From the NCBI GenBank assembly GCA_951799425.1, contig OX637407.1:1061501-1125500 (forward strand): a DNA stretch of 64,000 nucleotides, read 5' to 3'. Position numbers and translations under genes: made by a program. Position 1 is the stretch's first letter. The number at the start of each line of letters is the position of its first letter. Shown in pieces: positions 56,592-64,000 of this stretch. Source of the DNA: Ilex aquifolium (taxonomy: Eukaryota > Streptophyta > Magnoliopsida > Aquifoliales > Aquifoliaceae). The notes under the pieces were generated by a model, which worked only from the letters and a program-made list of their open reading frames with translations, searched no databases and was not told the origin of the DNA.

Positions 56592-57695
56592 TCACTCTTC
56601 TCCTTGTCCACTAGCTCCACCATGTCCACCCCTCAAAAGCCTAAGGATCTCATCCTGCTTAGCTTCAATGCTAAGCATGATGTCCCGTAAGGAGCGTCGG
56701 GTGCTGGTGCTGGTGCTGGTGCTAGGTCCCGCCTCTGCTGGCTGATCTCCCTCTCTCTCCATCTCTCTCTCCATCTCATCTAGCTCCTCTTGTACCTCAT
56801 CCACTCCGTGGGCCGGGGGCTCTTCTTGCCTTGCCGCTGGGCCACCACTATGACTTTGGCTTCTCCGGAAGGAAGCCTTGTTTAGTGGCCCCATTGGCTT
56901 TTGGATTTCCATCTCGGGCCTCACCCTTACCCCATGCTCTTTGCATAGTTCTGTCACTAGGGTGCTGAAGGGAAGCGAATTCCTCTTCACATCACACCCT
57001 TTTTTCATTTCTGTCAGAATTAGGGAGGGGAGATCAATGCTTTGCCCTTTTCCAATCGCATACAACAACCGAGCCATGTCAGGTAAAACTTCATTTTTTC
57101 TTCCTATTGGAGCAAAATTTGACACCGCAATTAAGTTTAACATTTTGTATTTGTCACTTAGCTCCCCTTGTCTATGAAATTTCTTCCCAGTCCACGAAAA
57201 ATTGGGTACTCCAGTCAGTTCCTTCCCCACCTCATTTATCACCACATTCTTCCTTGGGGGATAAGCGGGATTTGGCACCCGAGGCACCTCTTGCCTTACT
57301 CCCCAAATGTAATCTTTATCAACGTCCACATGGACTCCCCTTACATACGTTCGAATTTCCCCCTCGATGATCTCGGCGTTGGAGTAAAACTCCCACACCA
57401 AGTCGACTACGGCCTCACCGCCGTTCCTCAAATACAACAACCACCCCCTCCTTTCCATCTCCGCAAAGATCCCCAACTCCGTAAAATTAGTCAAAATCAC
57501 ATCTCTTTCACAAACAATGGCTTTGTTTTGGTAGAAATTTTCAAACCTGTCTGCTTTTAGAGCTGTGAGAAACCGAGTCTTGTCGTATCTCCTTGTGAGT
57601 GGTGGCATTCCTTCTCTCACCTCCACCACTTCTTCGACAAAATTTGGCTCTTGGGTGTTTGGGTTCTTCTTGGCAGGAAGCTTGACTCTTGGCAT
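56592..57695 (-). CDS. ORF2 of H, putative plant transposon protein family
   Basis: 367 residues, uninterrupted, starting at a good ATG (57695). The N-terminus is basic (MPRVKLPAKK). The core has ERRGWLLYLR, VWEFYSNAEI, VRGVHVDVDKDYIWG, GKELTG, HRQGELSDKYKMLNLIAVSN and SLPFSTLVTELCKEHGV. The C-terminal third is acidic, Ser/Thr-rich and then has a predicted coiled coil ending in LRLLRGG. No signal peptide or membrane segment is seen. The family is annotated in plants as putative plant transposon protein; its activity is not established. G has a near-intact copy and J a decayed one in the same position after pol or after a promoter-like block. It lies 210 bp downstream of the TATA box at 57905-57913, which suggests separate transcription. 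Confidence 0.82.
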   Translation of the reverse strand: MPRVKLPAKKNPNTQEPNFVEEVVEVREGMPPLTRRYDKTRFLTALKADRFENFYQNKAIVCERDVILTNFTELGIFAEMERRGWLLYLRNGGEAVVDLVWEFYSNAEIIEGEIRTYVRGVHVDVDKDYIWGVRQEVPRVPNPAYPPRKNVVINEVGKELTGVPNFSWTGKKFHRQGELSDKYKMLNLIAVSNFAPIGRKNEVLPDMARLLYAIGKGQSIDLPSLILTEMKKGCDVKRNSLPFSTLVTELCKEHGVRVRPEMEIQKPMGPLNKASFRRSQSHSGGPAARQEEPPAHGVDEVQEELDEMEREMEREGDQPAEAGPSTSTSTSTRRSLRDIMLSIEAKQDEILRLLRGGHGGASGQGEE

Positions 57696-57904
57696 TTTTT
57701 CGGTTTTTGAGTTGGAGGGTTTTGAAATCTTTGATTTCTTTGTGAAAATGGATCTTCTTGAAGTGGCAAATGTCTTGGGAGGGTTGATTTTTGGTGAAGA
57801 TGGAGAATGGTTGGGGTTTTGGGATCTGGGTAGTGAAGAGTCTCCAAGGTTTTTCGGGTTTTCAGAAGTTTTGGAGGGTTTTGAAATGAAGAAGACGAGC
57901 CGGG

Positions 57905-58224
57905 CTTTTATAGCCTGAGTCGTAACGTTCGAACGTTTGTGAAGTTCGAACGTGGATAGAAGGATTTTAAACAGACCGTTCGAACGTGGTATGGCGTTCG
58001 AACGTGGTGAGCTCCCAGTACTTTTGTGTTCTGTCAGAGGCCAAAGTACTGAATGTTCTCTTCGTTCGAACGTTCTATTGGCGTTCGAACGTTAATCTCG
58101 TTCGAACGGTCTATTGGCGTTCGAACGGACTGAGCTCCCAGTACTTTTAAGTTCCAACAGAAGTTTCATCAGAGGCTGAGTACCGTAAGCAGTTAACGTT
58201 CGAACGTTACCTGGCGTTCGAACG
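57905..58224 (-). promoter_or_regulatory. Internal promoter-like block of H: ten TTCGAACG sites plus TATA
   Basis: TTCGAACG starts at 57928, 57945, 57979, 57997, 58065, 58084, 58101, 58120, 58199 and 58217; nine of ten extend to GTTCGAACG or longer. In the minus sense the TATA box CTATAAAAG (57913-57905) follows the last site by about 12 bp. Spacers also repeat (GAGCTCCCAGTACTTT twice), so the array grew by duplication of larger units. It separates the small ORF from ORF2. Confidence 0.75.
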
Positions 58225-58490
58225 TTGAACCAAAATTAAAATTTTTCTCTACTACACTACATACAATCAAAGAAAACAAAACACACAAATTTAAATCAAA
58301 AACTAAGGCGTCTCAGGATGAACCCCTACCCACGCTTCAGGTTGGTATTTTGGGGCATTCCTTACTCGGCCCATATTTTCATTTCAGTCAAAAGAATTTA
58401 TACAAAAAGATTTTTACACTTTTTACAACAAATTCGGACCTTTGGCATTCACTCCCCCAACAAAAGTACACATTTCCTACATAAAATTAT

Positions 58491-58901
58491 CTAATCCGAG
58501 TCTCCCTCTGTGTCTGTGTAAAATGGACAACCAATAACTCTCCCAACTTCCTCTCTCACAAATCGGTTAAGCACAGTACCAGAATAGCATGGCGTATCAG
58601 GGTAATCCTTACTCAGCCCATTCACTATCCAGTCTAATCGATCAAGTGCGTGACCGGAAATTGGTTCAGAACACTGGTTGTACCTTTTTTCGTGAAAGAA
58701 TCTGCCACACTGTTTACAGGCACCAAGCCTTTTTGCATGACGGCGTTTGGCAAAGCTGCTTCTGCCACAGAGGGGTTTCGCTTGTTTTTCTTTGATTTCA
58801 GCCTTCCTTACTAATCTTGCTTTTCTCATGATCATAATATGTACATCAGATGGAAAAGTACGTAGAACTCCTAGACTAAACCAAAAAAGATTTACATCCA
58901 T
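58491..58901 (-). CDS. Accessory small Cys/His protein of H
   Basis: 136 residues from ATG 58901. Very basic N-terminal half. A Cys/His cluster follows: LCG near residue 45, then CKQCGRFFHEKRYNQC near 62-77 (C-X2-C-X4-H-X6-C, a zinc knuckle with a longer last gap). The C-terminal part has EPISGHALDRLDWI, SKDYPDTP and an acidic end (EGDSD). The homologue in G (25356-25760) keeps the layout. No similarity I recognise to env, gag or host proteins. It lies about 200 bp after the purine tract and 260 bp before the palindrome array. A nucleic-acid-binding role is inferred from the Cys/His motif and charge only. Confidence 0.7.
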   Translation of the reverse strand: MDVNLFWFSLGVLRTFPSDVHIMIMRKARLVRKAEIKEKQAKPLCGRSSFAKRRHAKRLGACKQCGRFFHEKRYNQCSEPISGHALDRLDWIVNGLSKDYPDTPCYSGTVLNRFVREEVGRVIGCPFYTDTEGDSD

Positions 58902-59103
58902 GATTGCTAAATTTTAAGACTCACTATCTGGTTCTTTAACGTCTTCCAGTCACAAAGACGATTGAAGCTGATTCATAAGCATAATCATCAATTTATACAA
59001 TCAATGTTCAAACATGATTAACAGCGACAATAAAAATTTAAAAATTTACGAAACGAAAAAGAACTAATGAACTGAACGAAAAAGAACTGATGAACTGATC
59101 ATA

Positions 59104-59114
59104 CCCCCCAACCT
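59104..59114 (-). promoter_or_regulatory. Purine tract after H pol
   Basis: AGGTTGGGGGG on the minus strand in a GACAATATTCAGTTT context, matching the tract after G pol. Possible second plus-strand priming site. Confidence 0.5.
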
Positions 59115-59416
59115 AAACTGAATATTGTCCCCAATGTTTCGAATTTACCGGTTCATGGAGTGTGGAGACGAGGTTGAATGGTAGAGATCTGTTCACCGCT
59201 GAGACCTACAAACAAAAACACAAAAATTACTCATCTGTGCGCAGATCTGGGTTTCGGGTAGGCTGAAAATCCTTATGTGTGAGTGCGAACAAGAGAAGAA
59301 CACCCGTGAGCAAATATAAGATTAAAATGCAAAACATGAAGCAAAAAATTGTGTTTGTGGAGTGTGTGGTCATGGGTGATTTCTCAGGTAACAGAGACTC
59401 GAAGACTAACAGAAGG

Positions 59417-59471
59417 AAGAAGAAGAAAAGAAAAAGAAGAAGAAGAAGAAGAAAAAGTGGGGGGGGGGGGG
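59417..59471. repeat. GAA microsatellite with poly-G
   Basis: AGAAGAAG-type repeat then a 13-G run, just after the H pol stop. Confidence 0.9.
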
Positions 59472-59503
59472 CAATTGCGGCGGCTGGGGACAAAGTGGGT
59501 GCC

Positions 59504-62476
59504 TTATAAAGGCGCCCTAGTGGGTCGGGTTGGAGTAGATATTTCCTGACCCGATCCACTGGAGTGTCGGCAGGCGCGAATTTCGGAGGAGTACTCTGGT
59601 TCCATTAAAAGAATGGTTTCCACATTTCTAACAAAATCCTCCAAAAATGGTTTTAACCTCTGACCATTAACAGTAAAATTATTACCGTTCGCTAGGTTTT
59701 CCACTTCAACTGCTCCGTGTTCAAACACCTTTTTGACAATGTAAGGCCCAGTCCATCTTGATTTCAACTTACCAGGAAAGAGGCGGAGTCTTGAATTAAA
59801 TAGCAAGACTTTTTGAGACGGCTCAAAAGATTTTCGCACAATGTGTTTGTCATGAAAAAATTTCATCTTGGTTTTAGCAATCTTAGCATTTTCATATGCC
59901 TCATTTCTCAATTCCTCCAATTCATTTATCTGAAGTTTCCTTGTTAGCCCAGCCTTGTCCAAGTCAACATTCGTTGCTTTAATAGCCCAGTATGCCCTAT
60001 GTTCCAATTCCACATGCAAGTGACATGGCTTTCCATAGACTAATCGATAAGGAGACATGCCTAAAATTGTTTTAAAAGCAGTACGGTATGCCCAGAGCGC
60101 ATCAGTTAGTCTTAATGACCAATCTTTGCGATCTGGATTCACCGTTTTTTCCAAAATTAATTTGATCTCCCGATTAGCTAACTCAACTTGTCCACTGGTT
60201 TGTGGGTGATAAGGGGTTGCAATTTTGTGAAAAATCAAGTATTTTTTCATTAAATTCCATAAGGGACGATTGCAAAAATGAGCACCCCCATCGCTTATGA
60301 TTGATTTCGGAATTCCAAACCGGGACAAAATATTTTCTTTCAAAAATTTGATCATTGTTTTGTGATCATTGTTTCGGCATGGAATTGCTTCAACCCATTT
60401 GGATACATAGTCTACAGCCACTAAAATGTAAAGATAGCCAAAGGAAGGGGGAAATGGTCCCATAAAATCGATGCCCCAACAGTCAAAAATTTCAATTACC
60501 AGAATGGGGTTTAAGGGCATCATATTTCTTTTAGAAATGTTTCCCAACTTTTGACACCTATCACAAGTTAAACAAAAGGCATGGACATCTTTGAAAAGTG
60601 TGGGCCAGTAAAATCCACACTGCAATATTTTTGCAGCTGTTTTTCTTGATGAAAAGTGGCCACCGCATGCTTCAGAATGACAAAATGTTATTACCTGGCT
60701 ACTTTCATGAGCAGGGATGCAACGTCTTATGATTTGATCTTTACAGTACTTGAACACGTAAGGATCCTCCCAAAAGAAGTTATGAACCTCCCTCAGAAAT
60801 TTCTTTTTGTCCAACATGGTAAAAGATGGAGGGAGTGTACCAATAGCAAGAAAGTTAGCAATGTCTGCATACCATGGTGTCCTATCAATCATGAACAGTT
60901 GTTCATCGGGGAATTTCTCATTGATTGGCAGTCCATCCTCATGGAATTCATAGGTCAGTCTGGACAGATGATCTGCCACCACATTCTCGACACCTTTCTT
61001 GTCCTTGATGACAAGATCAAACTCTTGGAGCAAAAGTATCCATCTCAAGAGTCTTGGTTTGGCATCCTTCTTTGTGAGCAAAAATTTTAGGGCTGCATGG
61101 TCAGTGAATACAGTAACAGAAGAACCAACAAGATAAGAACGAAATTTTTCCAGTGCAAAAACTACAGCAAGCAATTCTTTCTCAGTTGTCAAATAATTCA
61201 TTTGGGCATCATTCAAAGTTTTGCCTGCATAGTAAATCACATGGGGTTTCTTATCTTTTCTTTGTCCCAATACAGCACCTACAACAAAATCACTTGCATC
61301 ACACATTAGTTCAAAGGGAAGATTCCAGTCAGGGGGTTGCATTATTGGTGCAGAAATTAACATGTCTTTTAGCTTGTCAAAGGCTTTTTGGCATGCTTCA
61401 TTCCAATCAAATATTACATCCTGACTTTGGAGGTGACACATTGGTTTTGCTATGGTACTGAAATCTTTTATGAATCTCCTGTAGAACCCTGCATGTCCTA
61501 GGAATGATTGAACATCCTTTACAGTCTTAGGGGGAGGCAAATTTTCAATCAAATCAATTTTTGCCTTGTCAACTTTCATACCTTCAGACGACACAATGTG
61601 ACCAAGAACAATGCCCTGTGTTACCATAAAATGGCATTTTTCCCAATTGAGCACTAGGTTGGTCTCCTTACATCTGATCAGTACTTTCTCTAGATTGGTT
61701 AAACACAAATCGAAGGAATCACCATAGACAGACAAGTCATCCATAAATACTTCCAAAATTTTTTCAACCATATCACTGAACAGGCTTAGCATACATCTTT
61801 GAAATGTTGCAGGAGCGTTACAAAGTCCAAATGGCATCCTTTTGAATGCAAAGGTGCCAAAGGGGCATGTGAAGGTTGTTTTCTCCTGATCATCTAAGGC
61901 TATCTCAATTTGGTTATACCCTGAATACCCATCTAAGAAACAATAAAATGCATGGCCTGCAATTCTCTCCAGAACTTGGTCAAGAAATGGGAGGGGAAAA
62001 TGATCTTTTCTAGTGACCAAATTGAGTTTTCGATAATCAATGCACATTCGCCATCCTGTGACGACTCGAGTTGGTACTAGTTCATTTGCATCATTTTTTA
62101 CCACTGTGACCCCAAATTTTTTTGGCACAACTTGGGTTGGACTGACCCATTTACTATCTGAGATAGGGAAGATTATCCCTGCATCTAAGAGTTTAAGTAC
62201 CTCAATTCTCACAACTTCCTTCATGTGAGGGTTCAGTCGTCGCTGCATTTGACGAGAGGGTTTTGAATCCTCTTCAAGGTGTATGGCATGATTGCAGATT
62301 AACGGGTTTATACCTTTCAAGTCAGCGATGGTCCATCCAATGGTACTTTTATGACTTCGAAGAACTTCAAGCAATTTAGACTCTTGCAAGTCTGTGAGTT
62401 TAGATGAAATTACCACTGGGTATGACTCATTCTCTCCTAAAAATGTATATTTGTGGTCAGATGGGAGAGGTTTCAA
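59504..62476 (-). CDS. H pol: RT, RNase H, integrase
   Basis: 990 uninterrupted codons counted from the Met at 62476; the frame is open back to 62677, after a stop that separates it from protease. RT spans about 85-300 with [24 protein letters not shown] and FMDD (244-247). RNase H spans about 385-505 with Asp393, Glu434, Asp459 and Asp502. Integrase: HHCC zinc domain with His600, His607, Cys635 and Cys638; DDE core with Asp670 (WGIDFMGPF), Asp729 (ISDGGAHF) and Glu765 (QVELANRE). The C-terminus has the [13 protein letters not shown] domain and no chromodomain, as expected for Athila. All catalytic residues seen are present. This is the most complete enzyme set in the window. Confidence 0.95.
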   Translation of the reverse strand: MKPLPSDHKYTFLGENESYPVVISSKLTDLQESKLLEVLRSHKSTIGWTIADLKGINPLICNHAIHLEEDSKPSRQMQRRLNPHMKEVVRIEVLKLLDAGIIFPISDSKWVSPTQVVPKKFGVTVVKNDANELVPTRVVTGWRMCIDYRKLNLVTRKDHFPLPFLDQVLERIAGHAFYCFLDGYSGYNQIEIALDDQEKTTFTCPFGTFAFKRMPFGLCNAPATFQRCMLSLFSDMVEKILEVFMDDLSVYGDSFDLCLTNLEKVLIRCKETNLVLNWEKCHFMVTQGIVLGHIVSSEGMKVDKAKIDLIENLPPPKTVKDVQSFLGHAGFYRRFIKDFSTIAKPMCHLQSQDVIFDWNEACQKAFDKLKDMLISAPIMQPPDWNLPFELMCDASDFVVGAVLGQRKDKKPHVIYYAGKTLNDAQMNYLTTEKELLAVVFALEKFRSYLVGSSVTVFTDHAALKFLLTKKDAKPRLLRWILLLQEFDLVIKDKKGVENVVADHLSRLTYEFHEDGLPINEKFPDEQLFMIDRTPWYADIANFLAIGTLPPSFTMLDKKKFLREVHNFFWEDPYVFKYCKDQIIRRCIPAHESSQVITFCHSEACGGHFSSRKTAAKILQCGFYWPTLFKDVHAFCLTCDRCQKLGNISKRNMMPLNPILVIEIFDCWGIDFMGPFPPSFGYLYILVAVDYVSKWVEAIPCRNNDHKTMIKFLKENILSRFGIPKSIISDGGAHFCNRPLWNLMKKYLIFHKIATPYHPQTSGQVELANREIKLILEKTVNPDRKDWSLRLTDALWAYRTAFKTILGMSPYRLVYGKPCHLHVELEHRAYWAIKATNVDLDKAGLTRKLQINELEELRNEAYENAKIAKTKMKFFHDKHIVRKSFEPSQKVLLFNSRLRLFPGKLKSRWTGPYIVKKVFEHGAVEVENLANGNNFTVNGQRLKPFLEDFVRNVETILLMEPEYSSEIRACRHSSGSGQEISTPTRPTRAPL

Positions 62477-62677
62477 TTCAGGCCTTGGTGGGGTAACACT
62501 TGATGAGACTGGCTTTGTGCCACTTGGTGAAATTTCTTCGAATTTGGGTGCCCATGTCTCAACAGTATGAGTAGGGCCACTTGGTGGATTTGGGTCATCA
62601 TCTGTTATTTCTGATGAGATGAGTTCTAACAGAGATGATTCATTAGGATCCTCACAGAATGTATCATCCAGATGTTC

Positions 62678-64000
62678 CTATATCAAAGATTCTATGGAAT
62701 TTACTTCCCTTTCTTCCTTTTCTTCTTCTGGATGTTTGGCAATATTGAAAATGTTCAGTTCGACAGTCATATTTCCAAAAGTTAATTTCATGACTCCATT
62801 CCTACAATTGATTAAAGCATTGGAAGTTGCTAGGAATGGCCGACTAAGAATGACGGGAATTTGGTTCTCCGAATTTATTGCTGGTTGAGTATCCAGAACA
62901 ATGAAATCAACAGGGAAGACAAAACTATCTACTTGGACAAGCACATCTTCAACAATTCCTCTGGGGGTTTTGATAGATCTGTCAGCCAACTGGAGTGTGA
63001 TACAAGTGGGTTTAAGTTCACCCAGACCCAACTGCTGATAGACAGAGTAGGGTAGCAGATTAACGCTGGCTCCAAGGTCTAACAAGGCTTGTTCAATCCT
63101 GAATTTCCCAATGATACATGACACAATCAGATATCCTGGGTCTTTGTATTTTGGAAGGGTTTTATGTTGGAGAAGAGCACTAGCTTGTTCCGTTAGGAAA
63201 GCTCTCTTTTGGACATTCTGGCTTCTCTTGATTGTGCACAAGTCTTTTAGAAACTTGGCATAAGACGAAACTTGTTTGATTGCATCCAGAAGTGGGATGT
63301 TGATATTTACTTGCTTAAAAAGCTCGTAAATTTCATGCTGATTTTTCTCCTTCTGTTTGGTTTTGAGTCGATGAGGAAACGGAGCTGGAATGGGATACGA
63401 AGGTTCCCTTTTTTCAGAAGGTTCTGGCTCTTGTTCAATCACAGGCTCAGGGTCTTTCTCAAGTTCAATCTCAATTGGTTCAGGTTCAGATGATGGATTG
63501 GCTGGGCTTGACTCAGGCCTTGGCTTGGGAATGAGTATGTCTCTGATTGTTTTGTCAATCACTTTGCCACTTCTTAATGTCGTGACAGCTTGGGCTTGTT
63601 CTTGGGTGTTTCCTGTTGTTGAAGGGTTTCCTACATGGAATTGGCCTTGTGGTTGCTTTGGTTGAGCAGGAAACTTTCCCTTTTCGTGTGTGACCATGGA
63701 TTGAGTCAACTTTTGGATGTGGCTTTTAAGATCCTCAAAAGATTGAGTGGTCTGAGTTTTGAAATCAGTGAAAGCCTGTGTGGAATTATTGTTATAATTC
63801 ATTTGGCTTTGCATGAACTGATTCAGTGTGTCCTCAAGGTTCCTCTTTTGTGGTGGTTGGTATGGTTGATATGCAGGAGGTCCTTGAGGTGGTGGGTATG
63901 GTCCTTGTTGTTGGTTCATGGGTATTGGTTGTGTGTTCTTCCAACTGAAGTTAGGGTGGTTTCGCCACCCTGGATTGTATGTTTCAGAATATGGGTTGGA
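62678..64000 (-). CDS. H gag C-terminus and protease (partial at window edge)
   Basis: The frame is open from the window edge (first codon at 64000, SNPYSETYNPGWRNHPNFSW) to TAG 62678-62680. It has a Pro/Gln-rich gag tail, LRSGKVIDK, a Glu/Pro-rich acidic linker and IYELFKQVNINIPLLDAIKQV. The aspartic protease follows, with ALLDLGASVNLLPYSVYQQL and VILSRPFLATSNAL, where the usual Gly-Arg-Pro reads Ser-Arg-Pro. The TAG lies in frame with pol and replaces what is probably a Gln codon. H is one mutation away from a continuous gag-pol frame in the part seen, unless the stop is read through. The capsid and zinc knuckle lie beyond the edge. Confidence 0.9.
   Translation of the reverse strand, partial: SNPYSETYNPGWRNHPNFSWKNTQPIPMNQQQGPYPPPQGPPAYQPYQPPQKRNLEDTLNQFMQSQMNYNNNSTQAFTDFKTQTTQSFEDLKSHIQKLTQSMVTHEKGKFPAQPKQPQGQFHVGNPSTTGNTQEQAQAVTTLRSGKVIDKTIRDILIPKPRPESSPANPSSEPEPIEIELEKDPEPVIEQEPEPSEKREPSYPIPAPFPHRLKTKQKEKNQHEIYELFKQVNINIPLLDAIKQVSSYAKFLKDLCTIKRSQNVQKRAFLTEQASALLQHKTLPKYKDPGYLIVSCIIGKFRIEQALLDLGASVNLLPYSVYQQLGLGELKPTCITLQLADRSIKTPRGIVEDVLVQVDSFVFPVDFIVLDTQPAINSENQIPVILSRPFLATSNALINCRNGVMKLTFGNMTVELNIFNIAKHPEEEKEEREVNSIESLI

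Larger units (their letters stand above)
55090..64000 (-). mobile_element. Athila-like retrotransposon H, best-preserved element
   Basis: Minus-strand element running off the right edge. In sense order: gag end, protease, RT, RNase H, integrase, purine tract, small Cys/His ORF, internal promoter-like block, ORF2 and a conserved non-coding tail to about 55090. Gag N-terminus and 5' LTR lie beyond 64000. The 3' LTR is not seen; the tail ends against the deleted element E. Confidence 0.85.

Noticed and set aside
59227-59559. Hydrophobic ORF after H pol that could be an env-like protein
   Set aside because: The Leu/Phe-rich core is the GAA microsatellite read on the other strand, it overlaps the end of pol, and G has no equivalent.

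Overview
This is plant nuclear DNA, an intergenic heterochromatin-like stretch made almost wholly of nested LTR retrotransposons. The evidence is Ty3/gypsy lineages known from plants (a chromodomain Tekay/Del-type element and several Athila-like elements), tRNA-Met and tRNA-Asp type primer-binding sites, and TATA boxes inside LTRs. I recognise no host gene, tRNA, rRNA or CRISPR array. The species cannot be named from this window; a eudicot is likely but that is a guess.

Layout. (1) 1-9733: tandem array of a non-autonomous gypsy-like family (family A, unit about 6.03 kb): end of one internal region, LTR A1, an internal region with a mini-gag (zinc knuckle, no capsid), LTR A2, then the start of the next internal region, broken at 9733. 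(2) 9734-24553: one partial Tekay-type LTR (D) on the minus strand, split by a complete minus-strand Tekay element B (10201-22332, 5-bp duplication caagt). The 3' LTR of B is itself split by solo LTR C (10746-13027, duplication attga). B keeps gag, protease, RT, RNase H, integrase and chromodomain in one frame but has about six stops. (3) 24554-39968: plus-strand Athila-like element G: integrase end, a small Cys/His ORF, an internal promoter-like block, a plant-transposon-protein ORF (ORF2), a long tail, a polypurine tract and a rearranged LTR. It is split by element F (28600-37369, duplication tattc), a minus-strand relative of family A. (4) 39969-43101: primer-binding site and decayed Athila gag-protease, cut at the start of RT. 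(5) 43102-51654: LTR-like repeats K1 and K2, a third ORF2 copy (J) split by solo LTR L, and unclassified AT-rich sequence. (6) 51655-55040: an Athila gag relic and a plus-strand Tekay LTR (E) with a deleted interior. (7) about 55090-64000: minus-strand Athila-like element H, the best preserved, with gag-protease and a 990-residue pol separated by one stop, then the same post-pol cassette as G.

Main observation. Most promoter regions here, both in LTRs and inside elements G, H and J, carry one or more CG-centred palindromes, usually just upstream of a TATA box. The palindrome differs between families: GTACCGGTAC in A and B, ACTACCGGTAGT in C, GTCCGGAC in F, G and G's LTR, CGTTCGAACG in H and solo LTR L, CGCTCGAGCG in J. 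In A, C and F the flanking LTR sequence is recognisably homologous while the palindrome between has been replaced. Within G the LTR and the internal promoter use the same palindrome. This looks like a set of element-specific operators, conceptually like the motif clusters read by VANC anti-silencing proteins of VANDAL DNA transposons. The accessory proteins encoded after pol in G and H are candidate readers; that link is inference.

A second cross-family signal is a 34-nt hairpin 114-137 bp from the 3' end of LTRs F and E and of an LTR fragment, with one covarying pair.
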